Positions 11,986 through 22,310 of a stretch of 64,000 nt of DNA are shown piece by piece. Made by a program: the position numbers and the translations under genes. The notes beneath the pieces were generated by a model. That model made no database searches and had not been told where the DNA came from. It saw only the letters and a list, made by a program, of their open reading frames with translations. Each line of letters opens with the position of its first letter. The stretch's first letter is position 1. The DNA comes from Cymbidium sinense (lineage: Eukaryota > Streptophyta > Magnoliopsida > Asparagales > Orchidaceae): positions 86,152,945 to 86,216,944 of the forward strand of contig CM038216.1 of the NCBI GenBank assembly GCA_021442155.1. Direction: 5' to 3'.

Positions 11986-13120
11986 TTTGGTATCTATCTT
12001 TAATCCCTGGTCTTACTCAGGGCCCAGGCCTCAGTGGCCTGTGGCTCAGAACTCAGTCAGGCTCAAATGTCCAGCACTAGGGCCCAGTGGCTCACAACCC
12101 AGGCCCAGTGGCCCAGCCCAGCCATCTTGCGGCCTGTGTGGCTCAGTGGCTCAGCCTGGCTCAGATCTCCATAGCCTGGCATCTGGCTCAGGGCCCAGTG
12201 CCAGATCAGGGCCTAGGGCTCAGGAGCCTCAGGGCTCAGGGCCTGTATTCCAGGGCCCAGGCCTGTGTCAGCCCAGGCCTGGGCTGCCTAAGATCTGTGG
12301 CTCAGTGGCCTAGTGGTCAGTGGCTCCAGTGTCATAGCTCAGTGGCTCAGGCCTCAGCTCAGTGGCCTGTGGGATCAGTGGCCTTGTGGCCTGGCTCAGT
12401 GATCAGGGTCAGGCCCATAGCCTGGGGCTCAGGACTGGGGCCTTTTTCACCAAGCAAACCACTGATCTAAGCTTCATTTAGCCTACTTGATCTGTCTTAG
12501 CCTATCTTATCTTTATCTTTATCTAATCCATCTTTAATCTTATCTTAGTCTGGCTTTATTTGTCTACCTTACGCTCATTATCTAATCCCATTCTTGCCTT
12601 GTGTCCCAGCTCACACTTATCTTTAAGCCTAGCCTTTTAAACTCCATTCTTTAGGCCTCAGCCTTTCATTTCTTTATCTCATGTCTTTCTTTCCATGCTC
12701 AGGCTCTCAGGCCTCTGGCTCAGTGATCAGTGGCCTTGTGGCCCAGTAGTGGCTTGGCTCAGGGCTCAGGTCAGTGGCTCATGGCCCATGGCCCAGGCCT
12801 CAGCCTTGTGGCCTTTGGCTCAGTGCTCAGTGGCCCAGGGCCCCCAGAGCCTGTGGCCCAGCCTCAGGGCCTCAGTGGTCTCAGTGATCAGGCCTGCGGC
12901 CCAGTGTCAGTGGCTCCCACCCAAGATCCAGGGCCCAGTGGCCCAGGGTCTGGGGCCTGTGGCTCAGTGGCCTGCAAGCCTGTGTCAGGGATGGCTCAGT
13001 GGCCTAGCCCAGGGCCTAGGGCTCAGTGGCCTGCCTGGCCCAGTGGTCTTGGTCTGGGGCTCAGGACGTCAGGCTCTGCCTGCCAAGCCCAGGATCAGAT
13101 CACAATTCTTTATCTTTTAA
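11985..13120 (+). repeat. GC-rich CTCAGTGGCC variant block
   Basis: The largest C-containing block. Parts at 11990-12450 and 12690-13110 are dominated by CTCAGTGGC, CTCAGGGCC and GCCCAGG words. Between them, 12452-12690 begins with the tag CCAAGCAAACC and then follows the order of a normal HOR unit start, but with many T positions read as C (for example ATCTTTATCTAATCC where other units have ATTTTTATTTAGGTT). The long overlapping open frames here (11987-12313, 12087-12470, 12695-13134) encode repeats of QWPVAQ/GPVAQ type and are artefacts of the repeat, not proteins. The block is either an older, less C-depleted subfamily or a T-to-C-shifted one. Confidence 0.65.
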
Positions 13121-14000
13121 TCTTTAAAGCCTGAAAATCAGTGCCTAGCCTGTTTAGTCCATTTATCTTATATTTATCTTAGTTTAATCTCTACTTGGTT
13201 TATTTGTCAGTGGTTTATTTATCTTTTATTCTTTAGCTCACCTTTTATCTTAGTTTATCTTTAGGTAAGTTAAGCTTTAAATTTATTTTAATTTAGATTA
13301 TTTTATTATATTTTAGTTTAAGTTTTATTTTAAAGGTCAGCCAGTCTTTGTCATCTTTTTTAGGTTTAGTTTGATTTTAGGTTTATTTTATGTTTTATCT
13401 TTAGTTTAGGTATTTTAGTTTTATTTTATCATTTTAGTTTTATGTTTAGTTTAGTTTAGTTTATTTTAAGTTTAAGCCTTATTCTTTAGTTTATTTATCT
13501 TAGCATAAGTTTAATTTATTTATTATGCTTAGGTTTTAGTTAAAGGTCCAGTTTTATTTTATATTATTTTTTTATGTTTATTTTAGGTTTAGGTTTTACT
13601 TAGTCTTAGTTTTATTTTATTTTATCTTAAGTTTAGTTTTATCTCATTTAGGTTTTTATTTTTTTTAGTTTTGTTTAGGTTTCTATTTATTTATCTTTAG
13701 TTTAGTTTTTTTTCTTTTAGTTTGTTTAGTTTCATTTTAGTTAATGTTTTAATTAATTTTATTTTATTATTTTATTTTGATTTAAGTTTTTTATTTATTT
13801 TATTTTTTTAGGTTTTATTTAGTTTAGTTTAAGTTTTTTAGCTTTTGGTTTGGTTTAGGGTTTCGAAGTTTGGGATTTAGGTTTAGGGTTTAAGATTTAG
13901 GTTTTGGGTTTACTTATTTGGTTTGTGTGGTTTTGTTTAGGTTTTGTGGTTTAGGTCGAGGTTTTAGTGTTCAAGTTTTAGTTTAGGGTTTAGGGTTTTG
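13120..14000 (+). repeat. T-rich HOR sequence ending in a TTTAGGG island
   Basis: C content falls off gradually from 13120 to 13700, then the sequence becomes TTTAGTTTAGG-type array. A decayed TTTAGGG island at about 13850-14000 leads directly into the T-run at the left edge of the first GR-RBP fragment. No gene is seen. Confidence 0.75.
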
Positions 14001-14492
14001 GTTTTTTCATAATAGAGAACAAATTTAGATTCAATATTTCTTCTTTTCGATTTCATCAACCAAGTAACACACCAAATTTTCTAAGACATAAGTGACAACA
14101 TAGATCAAAAATGTGCATGCATAGAGCAAATCAAAAACCCTAGATAACTAGAACTATCTCTACTATGTAGACAGTCCCATAAGTAGCAGATCGGATCAAC
14201 CGTTCTTCAATTTCTCCAATTCCCATCAGAACCACCCGACCTCTCAAGTGGCGGGATCCACCATCACATGGGGTATTTCTCCCTTTGCCACCACCAAGGA
14301 TGTAACCTCCGTCTCTCTTCTCGCCTCCATAACCACCACTGCTCTGACCATCACCTCCATATCCATTAGCACCTCCAGACCCCCCACCACCATTGTGACA
14401 ATCGCTGCCTATATCTTCACCTCCACTGCCAGATCTGGACTAACCCAAGTTGACGGTGATGTTCCTACTGTCTCGCCTCTTTCTGCCAGTTT
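14000..14492 (-). pseudogene. GR-RBP retro-fragment, copy 1
   Basis: On the minus strand this encodes the end of the RRM and the glycine-rich tail of a plant glycine-rich RNA-binding protein (the GRP7/GRP8 type), followed by about 230 bases of 3' untranslated sequence and then an A-run (the T-run near 14000 on the plus strand). Sense order is GRNITVN, the Gly/Tyr/Ser/Arg-rich tail (GGAGGYG, GGYGGG), then the SRY/GRGG end. The conserved sequence stops near 14470; its 5' end is followed by about 20 unrelated bases (TCTCGCCTCTTTCTGCCAG), unlike the other copies. Stops and shifts make it non-coding. The plus-strand open frame over 14248-14580 is a shadow. Confidence 0.8.
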
Positions 14493-15645
14493 AGGTTTAT
14501 TAGGTTTTATTTTAGGTTTATTTTTAATTTATTTAGTTTTACATTTAGGTTTAGGTTATGGTTGTGGTTTAGGGTTTTAAGGTTTAGTGGTTTAGGTATT
14601 TTTTAAAAAAATAATTTAAATAAATCGATAGTTTAGTTTATTTAGTATATTTAGTTTATTTTTTTATTTTAGTTTACATTATTTTTTATTTTATTTAAGT
14701 TTGTTTTATTTTGTTTAGATTAGTTTATTTATTTTATTTGAGGTTTTATTTTAGTTTATTTTAAGGTATAAGTTTATGAGTTTATTTTTTTTTGAGTTTT
14801 ATTTTTATTTTATTTTAAGTTTAGGATTTTAGGTTTAGGTTTAGGTTTTTATTTTATTTTATTTTTTTGGTTTAGGGTTTAAGATTTTATTTTAGGTATA
14901 TTTTGAGGTTTTATTTTTTAGTTTAGGTTTAGGTTTATTTTTAATTTATTTTATTTTATTTAATTTTAGGTTTAGGTTTAGTTTATTTTAGGTTTAGTTT
15001 ATGTTTGATGTATTTTAGTTTTTTATTTAGTTTAGTTTGATTTATTTTATTTATATTTTTGTTTAGTTTTTTTTTTTAGTGTCAAGTTTTATGCTTTATT
15101 TATTTTAGGTTTTATTTTAGTTTTTTTTAGGTTTAAGTTTTATTTAGTTTTATTTTAGTTTTTTATTTTATTTTATTTTTTATTTTAATTAAGTTTTATT
15201 ATATTTAGGTTTTCATTCCAGGTTTATTTTATTTTTTGTTTAGTTTATTTTTTATTTTTTATTTTAGTTTTAATTATTTTATTTTATGGATTTTTAGGTT
15301 TAGTTTAGGTGTTTAAATTTATCTTATTTTATTATTTTTATTTCATTTAGGTTTAGGTTTATCATTTTATTTTAGGATTTATTTAGTTTAGGTTTTTTAG
15401 GTTTAGGATTTAGGGTCAGGTTTGGAGGGTTTAAGGTTAGGAGGTGGCCTTGGTTTGTTTGTGGTTTAGTTCAGAGGGTTTAGGGTTTAGGGTGGAGAGA
15501 GGGCTTTAAGATTTAGGATTTTGTGGTTTAGGGTTTGGGTTTTTGGGGTCCAGGGTTGGTTTAGTGGTGGTTTAGAGTTTTAGGTTTTAGTGAGTTTATG
15601 GTTTAGGGTTTTGGGTTTTAGGGGTTTTGTTTTGGGAAATTAGAA
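14492..15645 (+). repeat. HOR unit ending in a TTTAGGG island, left flank of LINE A
   Basis: T-rich unit sequence. An A-run and degenerate tag (ATTTAAATAAATCGATAG, near 14612) are followed by TTTAGTTTATTTAG. The unit ends in a long, partly decayed TTTAGGG island at about 15385-15640. This abuts the 3' end of the LINE fragment. No gene is seen. Confidence 0.75.
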
Positions 15646-17247
15646 AAATTTTATTTTCGTAAAGAAAAGGTACAAAGTCCTTAGAGTGGGCAAATCTCTA
15701 AGCTAATGCTCAAAGAGCTACAAAAAGTCCTAAGGAGATAAGCCCCCTAGCTAATACATTATATAATGAAAGTATGCTAATAAAAAAAGAAATAGAGATC
15801 CACCAAAAATAATCCTTGAAATCAGCAGCAATCTTCCTCTGCTCCTTTTGAAACTAGCATAATCAAGCAGCAAAAGTTTCCCAACCTATACCAGAGATCT
15901 GCAACAATCTTGTAAAGGGATGAGTACAGGTAGTGAAATAGTTAATTAAGCATAAAATATAACAGCAAAAAGCAGTAAAAAGATGAAGAGAAGGCTTAGG
16001 CTCAATTATAATCGTCTTAAGGAGCAACACCATATGTAAGCATCCAAACTTCAAGTGAAGGGTTACCTCTTATAGCACCTTATCCAATGACAAACATCAC
16101 ACAAACCTGCATAAAACTTCAAACAATAAATATAACCACAAAACACCCAGCAGTCATATATATTAAACTCAACAAAGCAAATAAGGAGGTAACCCACCAG
16201 GAAAGCATTAGACCGAGGGACCACCAAAGCCACCACCAAGAATTGCTAACACAAGGTGAGCAAACCTCATAATATGGGAAAAAGGACTAAATAGAGACCA
16301 AACAAAGGAAAAATGAGGACCATAGTTGATAAGGTCATTCATTAAACAAACATGCAAAAAACTAGAAATAATAATATCCAGAGGAATAGTAAGACTAACA
16401 TCAAGAATGTTAGGAAGCAAGGCAACCATCAAAATAGGAAAGGGAAGAAGTTCAACCACAGTCTAGAAATGAAAATCCTAGTAGGTAGAAACCAAAAAAG
16501 AAGAATGGGAAAGTAAGTGGTTGATTCTAAACATAGACTCAAAAATATCAAGAAATTTATAACAAAGTAAATACAATTTTGACTAAACTAGCTAGCTAGA
16601 GCACCCAATCTAAGCAGCTAGCAATGCAGTTCACCCTGCAAGCCGCCAAGACTGCCAAGGATTCAAAGAAATAGTCTTAGAAACATCAAGATGAAAGTTA
16701 GAAAGAGTCATCCAGTCATAACCATTAAAAAAATCTCAAGGGAAAGTCGTAGATAGCAGCCACCAATCCAGATATAAGGATAGGAGAATTCAGTTTAAAT
16801 AGCTAGATATAGTAGCCAAAAAATAGAAAAAGTAAGAGCCCTTTAGGATCACAAATAATCCAACAACCAGAGACAGTCTCAAATAAGAACCCTAACAGAT
16901 TCATCATCAGCCAAGTCCAAAAAACATCCAACCAGTAGTTTGCAGCCTTCTAGTTCAGAACATAAATAAAAAATAGAACCTCTGTATCATAGGAGGCACA
17001 CCCAATATTCAGAAGATATAACAATCTAGAAGCATCCAACCTTACACTCATCTAGAATAACACTAAAAAAGGATAGATAGCCATAGGAAAATAGTTCTCC
17101 AAGCTATAACCAAAAAATAAAGAGCCCTTAAGGTCACACAACTCCTCTTAGCAGTAGGAGCAAAACCAAGAGAGAAAGGATAACAAAAAGCAATTAGAAA
17201 AACCATCCTGATCAGTAAACAACAAGGTGACAAAATAGCTAGCCATA
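15645..17247 (-). mobile_element. LINE A, 5'-truncated L1-type LINE (3' region only)
   Basis: This mixed-composition segment matches the minus-strand 3' non-coding region of the two longer LINEs. The clearest shared block in sense orientation is GTAACCCTTC-x-CTTGAAG followed by TGGATGCTTACAT (plus-strand 16040-16072), with counterparts at about 38605-38645 and 29845-29875. The 3' end (left edge) has a CAATAAAATT-like decayed end joined to TTTTGGG/TTTAGGG array. No endonuclease, reverse transcriptase or RNase H sequence is present, so it is 5'-truncated. The small open frames at 15863-16054, 16087-16272 and 16208-16459 have no domain. Orientation is minus, as in the other LINEs. Confidence 0.65.
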
Positions 17248-17800
17248 ATAATTTAGGATTTTAAGGTTTAGGTCTAGGGTTTAAGACTTTAGGTTAGGGT
17301 TAGGGTTAGGTGGTTTAAGTTTAAGATTAGATAGGTGTGGATCATTTTAGCATTTAGGGTTTAAGTTTAGAGTTTAGGCAGGTCAGATTTATGGTCTGGC
17401 TCACTGTAGGGTGTGGTCAGGTCAGGGTTTTTAGGGTTTAAGATTTAGGCTTTGGTTTAGGTTTAGGCAAGCCCATGGTTTAGGGTTTAGGATCTTTGTG
17501 GTTGATTAGTTTATGGTTTAGGTTTAGGGTTTGGTAGGGCTCACAAGCCTAATTTAGGCTCAGGCCTGGTAGGTTGGTGGTAGGGATGGTAGGTAGGTTA
17601 GGTTAGGGTTTAGGGCCTGGTGCAGTTTTGTTTTATCAGTTTAGTGTTTTGGATTTAGGGATGGGTCTTTTAGGGTTTATGGTGTTTTTAGGGTTTGTTA
17701 GGGCCTAGTTTAGGTTTGGCCTGTTATGGTTTAGATTTAGTGGTCCACCATAGGTTTAGGGTAGCTTTAAGCTTTAGGGTTTAGTTTATGGTTTAGATCT
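17247..17800 (+). repeat. Decayed TTTAGGG island
   Basis: TTTAGGG heptamers with many substitutions (TTTAGGT, TCTAGGG, GTCAGGG). It flanks the 5' side of LINE A and runs up to a new unit start at 17803. Several C-containing words (GGCTCAC, GGCCTGG) show the CTCAGGG variant type here as well. Confidence 0.75.
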
Positions 17801-20440
17801 TAAAATTAAATAAACCAATAGGTTTATGTTTATTTAGTTTATCTAGTTTCTTTTTTATTTATTTTAGTATTTTTTTATTTTATATTTTTTTTTAGGTTTA
17901 TTTTTTATTTTTATTTACTTTAGTTTATTTATTTTAAATTTATTTATTTTATTTTAGGTTTTTTATTTTAGTTTATTTTTTAAGTTTTGGTTTAGGTTTA
18001 TGTTTACTTTTTAGTTTAGTATTATTTTTATTTTTTTTTTTAGGTTTAGGTTTTATTTTTATTTTTAGATTTAGGTTTAGGTTTCAGTTTTATTTTTTTA
18101 GGTTTAGATTTTTGGTTTTTATTTTATGTTTAATTTTAGGTTTTATTTTTAGTTTAGGTTTAGGTTTAGTTTTTATTTATTTTAGTTAAGTTCATTTTAG
18201 TTTAAGTTTTGGTTTAGTTTTTTTTTAGTTTAGTGTTTAGGTTTTTATTTTATTTAGGTTTAGGTTTAATTTATTTATTTTATTTTTAGGTTTTATTTAG
18301 TTTAGGATTAAGTTTTTAGGTTTTTAGGGTTTACGATTTTGAGTTTAGGGTTTTTTAGGGTTTAGGGTTTAGGGCAATAAATTTAGGGTTTAGGGTTATA
18401 AATTTAGTGTTTAAGATTAGTTTTAGGGTTTAGGATTTAGGGTTTAGGGTTTAGAGTTTAGGTTTTTTTTAAAAAAAAAATTAGGTAAACCAGTATATTT
18501 AGTTTTTTTAAATTTATTTAGTTTATTTTTAATTTATTTAATATTATTTAATTTTTTATTTATATTTATGTCTTTTTTATTATCTTTAGTTTGGTTTATT
18601 TATTTTAGTTTAGGTTTTTTATTTCAGTTCATTTTTTAGGTTGAAATTTACAATTATGTTTATTTTTTAGTTTAGTTTTATTTTAATTTTATTTTTAGGT
18701 TTAGGTTCTATTTTTTATTTTTAGTTTTAGGCTTTTTAGGGTTTGGCTTAGGTTTAAGGTGTTTAATGTTGTGGGTTGTTTTGGATTGTGTTTATTTTTA
18801 TTTTTTTTTTTAAATTAAGTATACCGTAGTTTAAGTTTATTTAGTTTTTTTCATTTATTTTAATTTAATTTACTCAGTTTTATTTAGTGTAGTTTATTTT
18901 ATTTTAGGTTTATTTATTTTAGTTTAGGTTTTATTTTAGTTTATTTTGGTTCAGGTTTAGGTGTAGATTTATTTTTATGTTTAGTTTTATTTTTATTTTA
19001 TTTTTTAGGTTTAACTTTTAGTTTATATTTGTAGGATTATGTTTAGGTTTTTATTTTATCTTTTTAGGTTTAGGTTTTAGGTTTTTATTTTATGTTTAAT
19101 TTTAGGTTATAATTTTTTGTTTAGGTTAAGTTCATTTTTAGTTTATTTTATTATATTTAGTTTAGGTTTAGGTTTAGGTTTAAGTTTTATTTATTTAATT
19201 GAGTTTATTTTAGTTTAGGTTTATGTTTATTTTATTTTGTTTATTTTATTTCTATTGTAGTTTTATGTTTTTTTTTCTTTAGTTTATGGTTTAGGTTTTA
19301 TTTTTTTATTTTTTTTTAGGTTATCTTTTTAGGTATATTATGAGCTTTAGGTTTTTTATTTAGTTTTTATTTTATTTTATTTTATTTTATTTTATTTTAT
19401 TTTTTAGAGGTTTTTTAAATTTTATTTTAGGCTTTAGTGGATTTAGTCAGCCTGGGTTTAGGTTTAGGGTAGTTTGTTTGTGTTCTGTTTTTTAGGGTTT
19501 GTTTGGTTGTTAGGGCTCAGGGTTAAGGTTTTGGGTTTGTGGTTTAGTATTTAGGGTTTAGTGGTTTGTGGTTGTGGTTTAGGTTAGTTTGGGGTCAGGC
19601 TCTAGGATTAGGTTTTTATTTTCATTTTTATAGTTTTTTTAAAACCAAGTAAACTAGTGTTTATTTATTTTATTTTATTTTATTTTAATTATTTTAGTTT
19701 ATTTTAATTTTATTAAGTTTATTTTATATTTTATTTTTGGTTTTTTAATTTAGTTTATTTTGTGGTTAAGTTTAGGTTTAGGTTTATTTTTTTAGTTTAG
19801 TATATTTTTTATTTTATTTTAAGTTTAGGTTTTATTTTTATTTTACGTTTGGTTTATGTTTTATTTTATTTTATTTGTTTAGGATTTAGGTTTTTAGAGG
19901 TGTTTTAGAATTTCTATTTTAGTTTAGGTTTAGTTTATTTTTAGTTTTATTTTATTTTGTTTAGGTTAGCCTTAGTTTATTTTAGATTTAGATTTAGGTT
20001 TTATTTATTTTAGTTTATTTAATTTTAGTTTAAATTTTGTTTTATTTAATTTTTTTTAGGGTTGGCTTTTTTTAGTTAAGGATTTAGGTTTTATTTTATA
20101 TTTATTTTTAGGTTTATTTTTTAGGTTTAGGTTTTAATTTAGTTTTTATTTTATTTTATTTTTATTTTAGGTTTAGGTTTTATTTATTTTAGTTTAGTTT
20201 ATTTTAGTTTCGGTTTATATTTATTTCATTTTAATTTTAGGTTTAGGTTTTTTTAGTTTAGAATTTAGGTTTTATTTTTTATTTATTTTTATGTTTTATT
20301 TTTAGTTTTATTTTTTAGGTTTAGTTTTTTATTTTGGTTTTATTTTATTTTATTTTATTTTATTTTGCATTTAGTTTTTATTTTATTTAGGCTTTTTAAT
20401 CGTAAGTTTATTTTATTTTATTTAGTTTAGTTTAAGTTTT
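17800..20440 (+). repeat. HOR array with unit starts near 17803, 18471, 18809 and 19635
   Basis: Each start has an A-run, a tag close to TTAAGTAAACCGATAGG (TTAAATAAACCAATAGG at 17805; TTAGGTAAACCAGTATA at 18479; TTAAGTATACCGTAG at 18813; CCAAGTAAACTAGTG at 19643) and then TTTAGGTTTATTTAG. Units here are of uneven length, so some are truncated. TTTAGGG islands lie at 18310-18465, 18720-18790 and 19440-19630. There are no genes. Confidence 0.8.
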
Positions 20441-20545
20441 ATTAGTGGCCTAGGGCCTAGGCCCAGGGTAGGTTGGCCCAGGGCTCGGGTGGGCTCATGT
20501 AGAGCCTAGGGCCTAGGTCAGTTTAGGTAGGTCTAGGGGTGGGGT
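20440..20545 (+). repeat. Short GC-rich CCTAGGG variant patch
   Basis: GGCCTAGGGCCTAGGCCCAGGG and related words, ending in AGGTCTAGGGGTGGGG. It is the same C-containing variant type as at 3060-3340 and directly flanks the next insert. Confidence 0.65.
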
Positions 20546-21745
20546 CTTGAGATGATTGTAATACAAACATAAATAACCACTATGGTAAATAGAGAACCTG
20601 GAAGATTGCGATTAGAACATGTTATTACATGGTCGAAATGAAATTGTTGTTAAAAAAAATACTTGTCTTTATCCTAAAAAGATCAATTGTCTATAGTTTT
20701 ACTTGCTGAAGCAAAAAAAACCAAAACTATAAATTAGTACATGAAAAAATTTGAAGTATTCTTGTTGTCTTCTAAAATTAGGGAATGATTAAGCTAATGT
20801 TGTTTAGGTTTAGATCGAGTTGAGCCCTAAACTTAAAAGAGACACTACATAAAATTAATTTGCATGTGGCTTTTCAACAAACTTTAGATTTCAAATAATA
20901 TCAAAAAATCTTGCACCTAAAAGAATGTCATCAAATCTAGGAATTATTCTTTCCACCATTAAATCAAATTCAAATGAATATATTTAAATGAAGTAACACT
21001 GCTACCAAAAAAAAGAAAAATAGAAAAGATGATAGATACTATGTTGGGATCTAAAATCTCTCTTAAATCATATTTTAGATGTCAACAGAAAATCTATGAG
21101 TGTCCTAAATCTCTCACAACATTATGCCACCTAATTATAAGCATTGACTTAGGAGTTTTACTTGATCTATCTTGCTTTTGTGTTGAAGAAAATTATTTGT
21201 TACATTATATAGCCATGTTGAGCCTCAAAGTAGGAGTTCTATAGTTTTGGAAATCCTTATGTAGATATATTGAGTTCGAATTATTCTAGTTACACACTAC
21301 TTATCAATAGATTTTGTCAGATACAATCACTATTGTAAAAATCTCATTTAACAATACTTTTCATCAAGTCTCCCTAATTCACCAACATCTCGAGCGCAGT
21401 CTCAAAGAATTGAAATCCTATTATAGAGAGCTTTTTAAAGCACAGAGTTAGCTCCTCAACATATCTGCTAAATTGAAAGAGCTACAGTTGAGAGTAAAAT
21501 ATCGATTAGAGAGGAGTTCTATTAATAGATAGGTTATCCCAGCTAAAGAAGATGATTGCTCATAGATCATCTGTTAGGTGTCTGAACTTAAGTAGATTCT
21601 TTCTTCATTTTTCCATGAACAGGAAGCTACCCTTTAGCATCTCTATGAAACTTGAGAGAGGCGGTCAACTATGATATATAAAGGTCATACAATTTTTATT
21701 TATACTAGAGAAATTTAGGCTAATCATTTGTAGCCAAAATCTCTA
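20545..21745. mobile_element. Unidentified 1.2-kb insert in the array
   Basis: Mixed-composition DNA with clean edges to array sequence on both sides (GGGGTGGGGTC at the left, TTTTGTTTAGGTTTAGG at the right). An open frame at 21029-21244 (+) gives 71 residues with no domain I recognise. A decayed frame at about 21400-21600 (+) reads EL-K-YYRELFKAQS, then AKLKELQLRVKYRLE, which looks like coiled coil. A single array-like heptamer (TTGTTTAGGTTTAGATC) occurs near 20800. It has no similarity that I can see to the LINEs or to the Ty3/Gypsy copies in this window. It is probably a transposon or retrotransposon fragment, but this is inference from context only. Confidence 0.35.
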
Positions 21746-22310
21746 TTATTTTGTTTAGGTTTAGGTTTTCAAGTTTTATGATTTGTGGGTTTAGGGTCAA
21801 GTATGGTTTAGGGTTTGGGCTTTAGAGTTTAGGGTTATAGGTTTAGGGTTGTATCTTGCATGTAGGCCAGGATTTGTGGCTATGGTTTGGGTTTTGGGCA
21901 AGGTCAGTTCAGGGTTTAGGATTGTGAGTTTAGGTTTAGTCAGGGCCTGGGTTTTGGCCCCAGATTTTGGCCTTAGGGTTTAGGGTAGGGCCCAGGTTTG
22001 GTGGCCTAGTTTGGGTTTATGGTTTAGGTTTATGATTTTAGGGTAGGGTCAGTATGGTAGAGTTGGGTTTATTTCTTTAGAGCCTAGGCGAGAGTGGTGT
22101 CAGGATAGGGTTTTGAGGGTCAGGTAAAGTCAATTTAGGGTTTACAATAAGTAGGGTGGGGTTTTTTAGGGTAGTTATGGAGGTATGGTGGGTTTAGTTT
22201 AGGTGGTTTAAGGTTTAGGGTAGGGTCAGGTCGAGAGTTTAGGGTTTAGGGTTAGTTTGAGGGTTTAGGCATTATGGTTAGTTGAGGGTTTAGGATCTGG
22301 TGAGCCTTGA
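21745..22310 (+). repeat. Decayed TTTAGGG island with GTCAGGG variants
   Basis: Telomere-like heptamers mixed with GGTCAGG, GGCCTGG and GGTAGGG words. It lies between the unidentified insert and the inverted Ty3/Gypsy copy. No gene is seen. Confidence 0.75.

Noticed and set aside
11987..13134. Overlapping open frames of 108-141 codons in the GC-rich block
   Set aside because: They are translations of CTCAGTGGCC-type repeats in several frames (QWPVAQ and GPVAQ motifs), with no start context, no domain and no counterpart in other units.
14248..14580. Thr/Ser-rich 110-codon plus-strand frame (and 46361-46564)
   Set aside because: It is the antisense shadow of the Gly-rich tail on the minus strand.
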